Origin: Anisakis pegreffii
Lineage: Eukaryota; Nematoda; Chromadorea; Rhabditida; Anisakidae
Length of the DNA stretch: 64,000 nt
Assembly (NCBI GenBank): GCA_035041965.1
Contig: JAPYMA010001806.1
Span: 118,728 to 182,727, forward strand
Direction: 5' to 3'
Notes under the pieces: model-generated
What the model was told of the DNA's origin: nothing
Database searches by the model: none
What the model saw: the letters and a program-made list of their open reading frames with translations, nothing else
Part shown: positions 49,689 through 61,353 of the stretch, one piece after another
Position numbering within the stretch: the stretch's first letter is position 1
Layout of the letters: each line of letters begins with the position of its first letter
Translations under genes and position numbers: made by a program

Positions 49689-51512
49689 AATATGGGGAAA
49701 TTTGTTTGCGATCTTCACGGCGAATGTGGAACTCTCGGAGGATTTGAAAGTTTGGGAATTGCGCGTATGTAACTGAATTAAATTCGATTCCACGGATACT
49801 GAACGAAGAAATTGGTAGTGAAGGAATTATACGACTGAACGCAATGCATTCGATGAGAAGTCAAGAAATACCTCCCAGTAGCAGCTGAACGATGATGGTA
49901 TTTTCAGAGAGTTTATTCGAAATTGAATCTAATTTTAAATTCAACGAGCAATCAAAAATCGTGCATTTTTCAGTCAAATTTTTTTGTTGAAGAAAATTTT
50001 TGTGGCTTTTAATTGGCAAATACAAATAGGATGCAATGTGAGCGGCGCTCGCAAATTGTCGTCAAAGTTATCACCGATTTTATAGTTTCATATTTCAGTT
50101 GTTGAATAATTCATCAATGGAAAGGGAATTGAATTGCGATTTGATGACGCAACAACGACTTACTGCTGAGGAGGCTGTAGAAAAGTCACTGTAGCAATGC
50201 TTGATCAACACATCTGAATGCATGGAATGCACATGCATCAAAGTCGATTCCAACAATTCTGAGATTTTTTCCGATTTTTATTGCCCTTTTCTCCATTTCT
50301 CATCCAACCTGGAGATGAATTCGTTCTACAAATTGTATGCAGATAAAAGTGGTGAAGGCGAAAAAATTCTGATGAATAGACGTCATCATTTTGTTTTTTG
50401 AGTACCAATCGGTTAAGAATGCCCTTCCTGCACCGGTCACATGTGTAACTTGTATTTACGACTGCATTCCATGATCGCATGCATGCTTCATGCTAGCAAA
50501 TATGTCATCAATGCTTTTCACCGCTTATCACTTTGTTGACTGTAGTATTGTTACTAACATGTAAACGTTTGCGATCATCAACCATTCATTCATCATTAAG
50601 AAGTACACTGAAAAAAGCAGCGAGCAAGAGAAATTGAACACCTCTCAAGCATTATTGAATATGATTGAAATATTAGATGTCGTCGTTATCGCTGCGATAG
50701 AATGTGGTGGTGATCTGTTGGTGTATTATTCATGAGGAGGAGCGAGAAAACGCGAAAAATTGCCAGCGCAATGGATTGCTCGTGATCAAGGAAGGGGTGA
50801 CGAGAAAGAACTGCCGAAACAATAGTGTGATGAAATTTTTGGAAGATTTTCTGCTAATAGAACAATTCGTCGTTGTGATATTTGTCGTTAATGGTTGTGT
50901 CTGATTCAATCACATGAAGTGTTTAAGCTATAGCATTTACAGATTCGTCATTGCCCTCTTCATGCATTCAGTGTCAATGTTAAGCATTCTCGTGCTTCAT
51001 TCCATTCCTGTAATCGCATTTCATTCCTATAAATGATCACACCAGTGGTACCCCACCCCATGAGTGAAGAGAGAAGCAAATGGTGAAAGGAATAAGGCAG
51101 CATTGCATTCATCTGAGAAAATAGTTACAGATAGCTGGCTGGCTGACTGACTGTAAAGCCGAGACGACGTACTACAATAGAATACGTCGTCGGTCGTACA
51201 TTGTAAGTAAAGAACGATGTAGATGTTGATTTGGTGAATGCACAATATTTGTGAACGATGCGGTGGTGTTATGGTGCGTGTACAAACTGAGCAAATGTTG
51301 ACATTGTGAATCATTTTAAGCAATAAGCACAGGTAGGTAGGTATCTTCTCAGTATATACGTTGACAAAAGCAAACAATACGAAACGTTGACTCTTAGTTA
51401 TCGTCGTTTCGTTCGTCAATTCGATACGATTCTATTTAAGTGCTCGTTGTTCTGCTGTTGTGAACATCTTTAGTAGTCTTTCAATTATTGTCAGCCGTAC
51501 TGCTACTACAAA
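49689..51512. other. Intergenic region, no supported gene
   Basis: About 1.8 kb between divergent genes. Open frames at 50201-50401 and 50704-50904 show no splice or family support. Confidence 0.5.
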
Positions 51513-54500
51513 ATGGCTATACCGCAGCAATTGGTCGTGTGTTCGGCGATTAAGATTCTGATCATTGTATGTTTTTCGATGATTTTTTGTTCATTCATTT
51601 TGTTCACATTCACTCAGTTCAGAGAATTGATAGCTTCATACACTGTTCAATGGAATGTTTTTATGAGTTTAAGCAAATCTTTGAAGTCAAGTGATTCAAG
51701 CGATAGAAATGGAGAGACACTGAACGGTACAATCGCATATTTCAAATTATCACTTCGTCATGCCCACCATCGATATTCTTCAATTGTTTGTATAGAGCAG
51801 TTCTTGAATCGCCATCACCATTGTTCATGGTGATCATGCAATTCCAAGAAGCAGTCTCTCCGAAATCCGGATTTTATACGGTGTGTGTAGCACGAATATG
51901 ATGAAGCTTCAGATTCAGTTCAATTGAACAAAAAAAACCGGATAATATGAGTGATGAATTCGTTTAAGTGAGAATGAGATTGTTTGATCATTTGCCGAGT
52001 GCTTTTAGCGGCAGAGAGTGAAAGAATGCTGCAATAATGGGAACTATAAAAACAGTTGTTGTGAAGTGTACGAACGTAAATGACTTCAGGGAGTTGATAT
52101 GACAAGTGAGATAGCTCTGGATTTAAAATATTCCTAGTATTCCGTGAGGAATGTTTTTGCTGCAGTTGAGTGAGTTCGCCCACTAGGAGCTGATGAGTTC
52201 ATTTGAATACAATTGAAGGAATGTGGATAACAGTGATGATTCATCGAATATGCTGATGACTTTGTGAGTCATGCTTGAGTGTTGAGTGCATGAACTGAGC
52301 TCTTCAATGCGTTAATGATAATCGGATGTATGTCTGAGCATGAATTGAATAAATTTCCACAGGAAATACATCTTAGGACGTTATGCTCTGCAGCGTATTA
52401 GACTTTAGCAATAAGTTTCATAATAAAAGGAACAATTTAGTGAGCAGGAAGTATTACTATTGTTTTTGCTGTTGAATGGTGAAAGGCATGAAGACAATAG
52501 ATGAAGGTCAACAGCACATTATAATGCAGTTCTCTACAAGATATTAGCATACAGCATATTATCGCAGCGTACTTTTCATCGCTGTTGAATAAATTCGACC
52601 GTTGGTCAACCACTACTTATTTACGGATACGTTCTTGAGGCGAAGACTTATTTCTGGTTTAGCAATGAAATAAAGAAGCAGCAAAAAATTATTAATGAAA
52701 TAAATGAAGCAGCATAAAACTATCAATGAAATATAGTAAGAGAGAAATTATTAGGAAGAGATGTATCTACGTCCAAATCATTGATGGTTCGACATTTGAA
52801 AATAACGCCGGAATTGCAGTTATTAACAATCGTTGTGTTGATCCTACTCGATCCCAACTACACAACAGCGTATATCTCAGTCAACTATGAGATTGTGTTG
52901 ATCTACATCATATCGGCGGTAACCCTGCTTTATTGTGTCGTATCAATTGTGATGTACGCAATAGTAAGTCGACGAAGTAACACTGCTGATGGACCAGCAT
53001 CGTTGACGAATACCTCGATAGCGGTTCGTTTTTGGATTATCTTGAGCTTTTTCATTTGAACCTGCCTGATATGTGCCTAGTTTTTTTTTTTTTGGAGATT
53101 CATTTCGTCATCAAATTTGAACATTTGCCTAGTTCATCTTGCACTGAATGAGATAAAAAGAAGAGGCAACTCAAAAAGTGTGACATCAGAATGGTAAATG
53201 GAACAATTCTCTGAAGTTTTTGGCATTGGTGCTAAAATGCAATCCCTTAAATGCTTTAATACTTTTGCATCACACGTTAAGAGTTGATATTTTTAGCTAT
53301 ATGCAGCTGCAGCTTCTGCATCCATTTATTCGTTTTTGGAATAGATTTATCGAATTCGATGTTACTAATCGCATTGAAAACTCGTAAACTAGTGATGTTA
53401 ATTATAAAACATCGGTCATGAAGACTCGGAAATTAAGGAACGCTAAGTGGATTGTCTCGAGTAGATAGCAGCCGCTGATGAAAACTGTGACAATATTGAA
53501 TTCGATTAATTTGATTTAAACTCCTGATGAACTTTTATTCTGTCGCATTCAATTATTGTACCACCCTCACCAATAGAGTTTTTTCGCAAGCAACACGTCA
53601 GCAGTAATGAATCGTCTCTGAGCTTTCAACATTTATTGTACTCAAGTTGGACTGCTGCGCGCAAATCAGACCATATAATCAACAAGAAACTCTCATTCCA
53701 TCTCAGATATGACTAACACAGAATGCTGATTCAATTTTGCACTCCCCTACTAATTCAATCTTCCCATAAAGTAGAAAAAATATCGCCGATCGAATGTTTA
53801 TGAGCAGATCTAAGTGAGCAGAGCCGTAGGTGCGATGAACGAACTATGAAAGTATTGTAGTCCTTTTACAAATCGGCAAAGGCTGCCAAAGGTCAGTGGG
53901 GACAATGAAAGCAAGCACACTGTTATCTGAAAGTAATCGTTGTGTTTTAGGAAGTGGTATGTTCAGGAGCCGGGATGATTGGATGGATGCTGGTGGTGGG
54001 AATCGGTGGTACGATCTCGCAGCGAACAATCATCGAGACTGGTGAATACTTCGGCTGGATGGCGGTAAGTGCTGAGCTTTCGAGCGGAACTCTTCCACTG
54101 ACCATTGCTCTTTGCCTAGTCTGAAACCCTTCTCCAATTTTTCCTCTCGTAACCATCCTAAAATCGGGCACTGCCAAATCTGTGGTTTTAATCTAGATAA
54201 CTAGATGCGCTCACCTTAATGACATTGGCACACCCTTCGGTTTCAAACACTGATGTCTCCAAGCCTGAGACAGCAGTGATTTGGCTTGTATTTGATTATG
54301 CATTTATGTTACCTGCTTAAATTAACATCAACATTGAATGGTGCTGTGTCAGCGAACTCATACAACTTCGATCAGCTGATCGCATTTTTGTACGATCATC
54401 AGATCATATGATCAGTTTATCCAGTGATCGAAATTTTAAATGAAATTACTCTCGGTTGCTAGTTTCCTCCTAATCATTTCGTGTTAAAAACAGACAAACG

Positions 54501-55374
54501 TTAAGGGCCAATTGTGGTTGTTCTCAATGTATGCTAACGAAGAAGTTTGAATCTAGTCTCAGGGTGGTGTTGTTTTCAATTGGTCAAGTGTTTATTCAAA
54601 GATAATTGCAATCAAATTGAACACTCACCCTTTTGCTCTGGAAACAGTCAACAAAACTTACTTAATCCTTACTTAATACTAGAACAAAAATAAGCAAATG
54701 TGATCATCGAGCATTGCAGTTCAGGTGGAACGTAGGCGATTTCAGGTGTCTTCCAAAAAATTCTGGAACACACAGCTCAATGTGCGCATTTCCCTCATAG
54801 ATAAAAACCCGAAAATTATTGGCATATTCGTTTCCCAAACTCATCTCGCTTCAAGATCTTGCTCAGTGTGAATTCACACATTTCGAATAATCATCTAGTG
54901 CACTATCATGCGTAATGCGATTGACATTTACTGAGGGCATTATTTCCTTTGGAATTTATATTTTCATGCACTCATTACTCAAGTCGTGTACGTTTGATCA
55001 AACTTATCATAGGGCCGAACATTCGAAAACATGCGCAGTATTCACTATTTCAGCTTCAGCATTCAGGCGGGACACCCAAATCAGAAAAAAATGAGAAGGA
55101 TTCTGAGAGAAGTTCCAAATCAGAGAGTGATCACTTGTTGAGTGGACTCTGTGATCAACACACTTGAACATAAGATAATTTGAAGATGATAGTACTGATA
55201 AGGGGAATCGACTGTTGATAATTGTTTCAGGCATGTGCGGGAATCATCGTTGCACTCTTCTTGGGCGTTCTGGCGTTATTCTGCTTGAACATCCTCAACG
55301 AAAAGGTTCTAAGTGGCAACCGCATGAACAAATATCCACCGCAATCACAGTATCGTTATGGACAGCGAATGTAA
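51513..55374 (+). CDS. Four-transmembrane MARVEL-like protein (4 exons, 151 aa)
   Basis: Exons 51513-51566, 52820-52963, 53951-54064 and 55231-55374, all joined in phase 0. The protein is almost entirely membrane-embedded: TM1 is made across the first junction (CSAIKILII then LLTIVVLILL), TM2 is about residues 41-66 (EIVLIYIISAVTLLYCVVSI), TM3 about 70-86 (GAGMIGWMLVVGIGG), TM4 about 105-127 (ACAGIIVALFLGVLALFCLN). The tail is short and polar, rich in Tyr and Gln (YPPQSQYRYGQRM). The four-helix layout with short loops fits MARVEL or claudin-like proteins of membrane apposition sites, but no diagnostic motif allows a firm name. Introns are long (1.0-1.3 kb). A possible alternative last exon lies at 55054-55167. 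Confidence 0.8.
55054..55167 (+). CDS. Candidate alternative terminal exon of the MARVEL-like gene
   Basis: After ATTTCAG, a phase-0 frame of 37 codons reads LQHSGGTPKSEKNEKDSE, continues Ser-rich, and stops in TGA. It lies in the last intron and would splice in frame to exon 3, replacing TM4 with a soluble charged tail. Chance is possible; only phase, acceptor and composition support it. Confidence 0.3.
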   Translation, partial: LQHSGGTPKSEKNEKDSERSSKSESDHLLSGLCDQHT

Positions 55375-56953
55375 TATGCTCTATTAGAATATTTGATATT
55401 ATATCTAAAAATATTGTTGGAAATTGTTATTGTTCCCCACAATTAACCAATGCTGTCAGTAAAATCATGACTCTAATGATATCCTTCTAAAAATTTATTT
55501 GTGCATTTATGTTAATATCTTATCCGCGATTTTGTGTGGTGTTTTGATTCGCATTCATGTGATTATTGTTTTATTGAGCGATTATCCAGTTGTATTTCTG
55601 AGCACCTCGTCTTCTTGCACACTTCTACGCATCAAATTCTTCTCGTTGAACATGGAGAAGGATCGAACGTGGTGAAATCCATTTTTTTGATGGATTTCAC
55701 AAAATTTTTATTTATCAAACACTTTGCATTCGCATTTAATCACCTACATCGTCTCATGATTGGTGAAACATCACGAACTGCCTGCCACCAGTGCTGCTGT
55801 GTGCTTCAATTCAACAATTGTTTCCATATTCATGAGTATTCCAATATCTGTTCGCCTAATATTTCACCAGCAATTCCCTAATGATGATTTGTTCACTCTG
55901 AATGATGACTAGCGATTTCGTGTCGAATAACGGTTCTGTTTAAGCATGAAGAGCGATTGTTGTTCTTAGCCAGTTGCTGAATGCATTGTAGTTTCAGAAA
56001 ACAAAATTTCGTTCGTTATTTCAATGGTCGACTCTGTTTGAAAGTATTTCGTGTTTAGAGGCCTATTGTAACTATGACAACGGAACATCACTTTCACTAT
56101 ACAAAACATCGGAATTTGCGGTCTCGACGGCATCTCATGTTCGCAATTGAATCAGAGATAGATATCACGTTTTTGAATCAACTACAGAAACCATTCAATA
56201 CATCTTTTCATAATAAGCGTTACTTTCATGCTGTAAGCCTGAATTTTCAGGAGACTTATTTGCTACTGAAGCCTTACTGATTAGTGAACCGTACTTGACG
56301 CGTCTTACTGTTTAACTGACACTCTGATCATTAACTGACCCTGTAATCATAAATAAAAGTGTATATTTGTAACAAAAATGTGATTCGAAAGAAGCTCGTC
56401 AAATTTCAATTAATAAAGATAAATGTGTTTGTGTGTGTTCTGCTGAATATTTCACTCTCGCATGCATTTCTTGTTACAGTAAGGAGATATGGACTCCATA
56501 GACAACCAGTTAAATACTACTTTCCGATCTTATAATTAGTATTGATACTGTCTAATATAATTGCGCAATACTGAGAGTTTGCGAGCGACCAAAAGAACTC
56601 TGTGTTCACATATACAACTACTCATGTGTGAAAACAAATGCGCCTTGAAATGAACCGGAACAGAATCTGCAACTGCATCCCGTGCGGCAGCACACTATGA
56701 CTTGAGAGTATTGAAGTGCTGAAGAGTTGCTGGACAACACCAGGCTCATAGTGGTCGTTTGCATGCATGAAGTGTAATCCTTGATGGAACGAGTGTGTTG
56801 AAGGAACAGCAAAAACGCGTTATGAAAGAATTTATAGAATCATCTGACAGGGTGTGAATACAATCTCATAATGGTGATCAAGTTGAATAGGTCAATAGAT
56901 CGATAACATCAATGCATTGAGCTGATCAACAAGAGCCGTTGTTTGTGGATCGT
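55375..56953. other. Intergenic region between MARVEL-like gene and flp-14
   Basis: Convergent 3' flanks. No exon supported. Contains a perfect 11-bp-stem hairpin at 55672-55700. Confidence 0.55.
55672..55700. repeat. Perfect 11-bp stem, 7-base loop hairpin
   Basis: GTGAAATCCAT at 55672-55682 and its exact complement at 55690-55700 flank a T-rich loop, about 300 bases past the MARVEL-like stop codon. Confidence 0.9.
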
Positions 56954-59900
56954 TTACTTGCGACCGAATCTCAAGTATTCGTGCTTCCTTTTGCCGAAGC
57001 GAAGATATTCGTGCTTTCTTTTGCCAAATCGGAGGTATTCATGCTTTCTCTTCTCAATACCTTGACCTTCTTCGTCGGCGGCGCTCACTTCCGAAACAAT
57101 ACCTGTAAATTTGATTGCAATTAAACACTCACAATGCGGTGGGATCGATGAACATCGTGAAAGTGATTAGTCGCATTTGTTGCGCAAATCCGAACGATTT
57201 GATTTTTCGGCTTCAGTTCGATGATCGAAAATTACTTCATTCTCTCCTAAGTCCCCGAATAATCCCAATGTAAATAAATCTTTGCATGTGAAAAATGCCA
57301 AAGTCCATTTTGATGTTTCTCTGTGATGAAGTTTATGTGCAAGTGTTCATTGATGTGCTGCTTTGTTTCTTGCACTGAGACTTAACTCGATTACTACGCC
57401 CGGATCTGTGCAAACAGCTGAACGGCTTGCATCGTCATAGTTCGTGTGAACAATATGTGATTGCAAGTGATTTTTTTCGGTTCCAAATAAATCCAATTTT
57501 CATTCACAAGACATCAGTGATTCAATATGCCGGAGGCGTCTCCAGAAAAAAATAGCCAGCTGTTCGGTACCGATTTCAGTCATCTTTAGCTTACAGCATT
57601 CTCAGTGAAGTACGAAAAAATTCATCTACGGGATTGTAAGCATGCTGAATTTTTGATCTGTTGAATTTCTGATCACGTTTCAATATGCGCATCAAAACAT
57701 TCGCTCAACTCCGAATAAAGTGTCATGGCTCCAATTGGAAAAGCGATATTGCTCATTCAAAGTCTGAGCTTATATTGAGGAAGCTCCAAATCCGATCACA
57801 TGGGCAAGGTCCGATAATGTCGACTTTAATCATATCGAAAGGCAATGAGCGACTGGGCACGAGGAATTGAAGCGTGCATTTTTTGGACAGAAGATTTTAG
57901 GTCACCGCACTGTTCGAGAGCAACACTATCCTTTTCTAGCTATTGGATTTGAATTCGATGTGTTCGATGTATGAAGAGAGCAATTTTTTCATTCAAATGA
58001 GGATGCTCAAAGTGCAAACTTCAATTCCCAAATGACCAATTATCCTAACATGAATTATGACACATTTCAGACGTCAGTAAAATACAATTTCGTTTAAAGA
58101 ATTTTCGACGGAGTGATAATTAGATTTGTGGAATTTTTCCTTTGAGAATTGCGAATTTAGCTGATTAAGTGATGAAATTGGAATCGTAGAATATCGCAGA
58201 AGTGATAACCTTGTTGAATCATGAGACGATCGAGGCCTTCGGAGACGAGCGCACCGAGTTGGGCCAGAAGAGTGGAACTTTCGTATAGTTGGCATAAAAG
58301 CATCTTTTGGTTATTTTCTTCACTTGGTGATGCCATTATCTGCAAAGTATTTGTCATTTAGTGATACTATTTTAAGCTTTGCAGCAGTCGACTTCGATCT
58401 CATCGGATTTTCTGCACAGATTTCGTTTCTTCGCTCCTATTGAAGAATCGCCACTAAAAGTAAGCTGTTTCGAACAGCATAAAGCTCGTCTGATATCCAA
58501 AGGAACTCGATAATAAGCCGTTAGGCATATTGATCATGAAATAGGTCGTTTCACGTGCAGATGAATTCGGCTAGCAAATGATCTCTTCATAAGCTCATGA
58601 CAAAATGAATCTTCGGTGAAATCATTTAAGTTCTTACAGTTTTAGTAATAACTCAGAATGAGTTGTGAAGTGTTCAGTTGGGATTGCTGGAAAAGTCTGA
58701 ATCGTCATTACAGAGAATTACATCTTAAGTGCGATCATGCTTGAAAAGTGAAACAATGAAATGGAAACACTAATTAATGTTATGTTCCTTCCCTTTTCCT
58801 ACACTCGGTGATTAAGTCACTGCTGCTAATATTTAAAATGTTTTGAAGCTCATTCGAACGTAACATATCTAATTGATAATGAAGACTACGATACACGGTA
58901 ATTCCATGAACACACAAGAAGAGTACAGTTGAGAATTGTAATTTTGAAAATCATTTCTATGAATCGTAGCTAAATAATTGTTGGCTTTAATCCATCCATT
59001 TGTGAAAAATCGCATGAGAATGCCCTTTTGAATTCAGAGAATTTTATAGGAACGAATAGGAATGAACAGATTATGGATTAAGTGATGAGAAATTCAGAGA
59101 AACATCGCAATAGTTTTACTGGGGATAACTGAGCAGTTTCTGTCAAGTTGAACGATCAATAAGGGTGATCAAGTGGGATATGGAACACTACATGAGGAAC
59201 AGTCCAATTTATAGAATGACTTCCTAGCACTATCCCACTATCATTGAGACTATTTACTTGTGCTTAGCATTTTAAGATTGCTTTGATTTGGTACAGAAGC
59301 TATTATTCTTCCACTTCATTCCTACACCGTTTTCACTTCATGTTAATTTTGAATGCGAAACTCGTTCGAGGTACTGGTTAATTGGTTGAGAATGGATTGA
59401 ATTTTGCCGAAACCCTCAAGAAGGTCGAGCAGAAAGTGAGGCCAGATAAAGGGAAATTAGCTCAGAAAGCTGATAAACGAGTGCTTGTCAGAAATTTTTG
59501 CATGCCTTCATGCCATTAAGGATTTTCCTTCAGATAATATCTGCAAAGCACGTCAAAGCAAATTAATGGAATGGAACGTGCGAAACTGAAAGCGATCGTT
59601 TGGATTTGCTTATGCAGAATGTATGAATGCTTGAGCTTTGTTTATCTTGTCGTTATGCAAAGAAAAACCGAGCCAACGATGAAGAGACAATGAAATTTGG
59701 ACATGTTAACCGAGTATCAAAGCAAAAAATGCAACACTTGAGACGTTTTCTCACAATACATTTGGTGTTCTGAATACTTCCCAATGACGTCTAGAAAGCA
59801 GTTGGTGTCTGCAATAGTGCAAACGTTCCAGGAACAAAATTTCAACTAATTTGAACTCTTTTGATGGCAGATTTGCGCAGTAATTCCATTGAGACCACGA

Positions 59901-61344
59901 ATTTGAAGCTGGATATTGTTCAACACAAAAACGCCGACATGTAATAATAGTGCAAAATGATACTTGCCAAACGAATATTTGAGTGTTCAGTTTCACAATA
60001 TTGTGAGGATCTGTTTTCTCTTAGAATGATCTTGAGTATAATTTGATGAGGATGTAACACTTTAACACTTAAGGAAGAGCACTTTAGCGAAATTCATTCA
60101 TGGATAGTCAGTCTTGTTGAACATGAACTTGCGGATGTTGTTTGCTTATCGCAAGAAAGCGGAGAAAAATTCTTAGAACGAAATAAATCCAATAATAAGC
60201 ATACGCAAGGAATTGGAGTTTTCAGCGTTTCAATGATGATAAGAGAGACTATTGCATATTGGCTATATCGAGGTAAGCTCGATATTCTGCTATGATCCCG
60301 AACTTGCTAGCCAAATAATATAATCGCGAAGATATAATCTAACATCCTTAAGGAGGAATCTAGCAATAAACGCGATTGCAAACAACTATATGAGATGTGT
60401 GGATGGCAAGGAAATGAATAAGGAAATGAACAACTGAATTTTGCGAAAGTGAATTATCACCGCATTTCGTTTTATCGGCTGATTCAACTGGTTCTACTGA
60501 GTCGAAAAACATTCATTCACTTTCGGAGTGATACGATGCCTTTTCCCTCGAAGCAATAGTTTGCACAAAGTCATTCCAAAAAGAAACTAATGATCACAGT
60601 TCGTTTCCAAAACCAAATGATGCCTCAGAAATAGTTGATCACTGAATAGAATTTTTCACTCAGGTTGATCTGAAATCATAGCTGATCTCAAAACTCATTT
60701 ACTCACCAAATTTGCATTGTCTGCACAAAACTGTTGAAATTTGTTTCTTGGATGGCCGAAAATTTAGGAGCGCTCGAAAATTTGATGGATTTGATGTGAT
60801 ACGAAAGTGATAGTTCCTTGCTCGTAATAATTTATTGTTGTCACCTTTTGTTGTTGGTTCCTTGTCCTCATAAACATTCTCGTACTCTAGACAGCTTTAG
60901 AGTGTGCACACAGGAAGATGCATTGTAGAACGCTTTAGAGTGTGCACACAAAGAAAGTATCACGACAAACGAGGCAATTTTTTTGAAATTTTTTTCCGTT
61001 TTTTTTCAGTTTTAGCTGTTCGCTTCTAAAGAAACACTTCTCATCGATAACTTTCACTATTGGATTGGCGAATGATGGCAATTTAGAGTCGTTAATAATT
61101 GCTTTTCGCAATTATTCCACTGAATAGTTGAGTAATTGCATTGGTTTCAACAAGTTGCCATTTTAGATGCAAACTGAGCGTAAAGAATACTCGGATCGAT
61201 TAAGCGATGAATTGGGTAATTAGAGGTTAGCTGAGTAATTGTATCATCACTACTCACCTGACTACACGAAGATGGTGGATCGGCGGCAACGAAGGCGACA
61301 ACGAGTCCCGAGATGAGAATAAGACCAGTCGGAAGAGATAACAT
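56954..61344 (-). CDS. flp-14: FMRFamide-like neuropeptide precursor FLP-14 (3 exons, 121 aa)
   Basis: Exons 61258-61344, 58210-58339 and 56954-57102; junction phases 0 and 1 match. Exon 1 encodes a signal peptide ([20 protein letters not shown]) and follows TTTCAG three bases upstream of ATG. Exon 2 encodes a spacer region ([19 protein letters not shown]). Exon 3 encodes three identical copies of KHEYLRFG starting at residues 92, 102 and 112, each released by KR (the last is followed by RK and stop); the Gly supplies the C-terminal amide. The mature peptide KHEYLRF-amide is exactly the FLP-14 peptide known from nematodes, where it is highly conserved and acts on muscle and neurons through GPCRs. 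The C. elegans precursor, as I recall, has four copies; here there are three. Intron 1 is 2.9 kb, and linking exon 1 to exon 2 rests on phase and context. Confidence 0.88.
58340..61257. other. Large first intron of flp-14
   Basis: About 2.9 kb without a supported exon. Minus-strand frame 59751-59996 is open and Cys-containing but has no splice support. Contains a 19-bp direct repeat near 60.9 kb. Confidence 0.5.
60894..60950. repeat. 19-bp direct repeat
   Basis: GCTTTAGAGTGTGCACACA occurs at 60894-60912 and again at 60932-60950. Confidence 0.95.
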
Positions 61345-61347
61345 GAT

Positions 61348-61353
61348 CTGAAA
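61348..61353 (-). promoter_or_regulatory. Likely spliced-leader or 5' UTR acceptor of flp-14
   Basis: TTTCAG ends three bases before the start codon of the signal-peptide exon. Confidence 0.5.

Noticed and set aside
54367..54435. Cluster of TGATCA-like palindromes
   Set aside because: Short GATC-rich palindromes in a long intron; no larger structure or repeat could be defined.
57690..57875. Minus-strand frame with [12 protein letters not shown], similar to the start of an integrase core
   Set aside because: Only about a dozen residues resemble the motif, and no other retroelement domain is present nearby.
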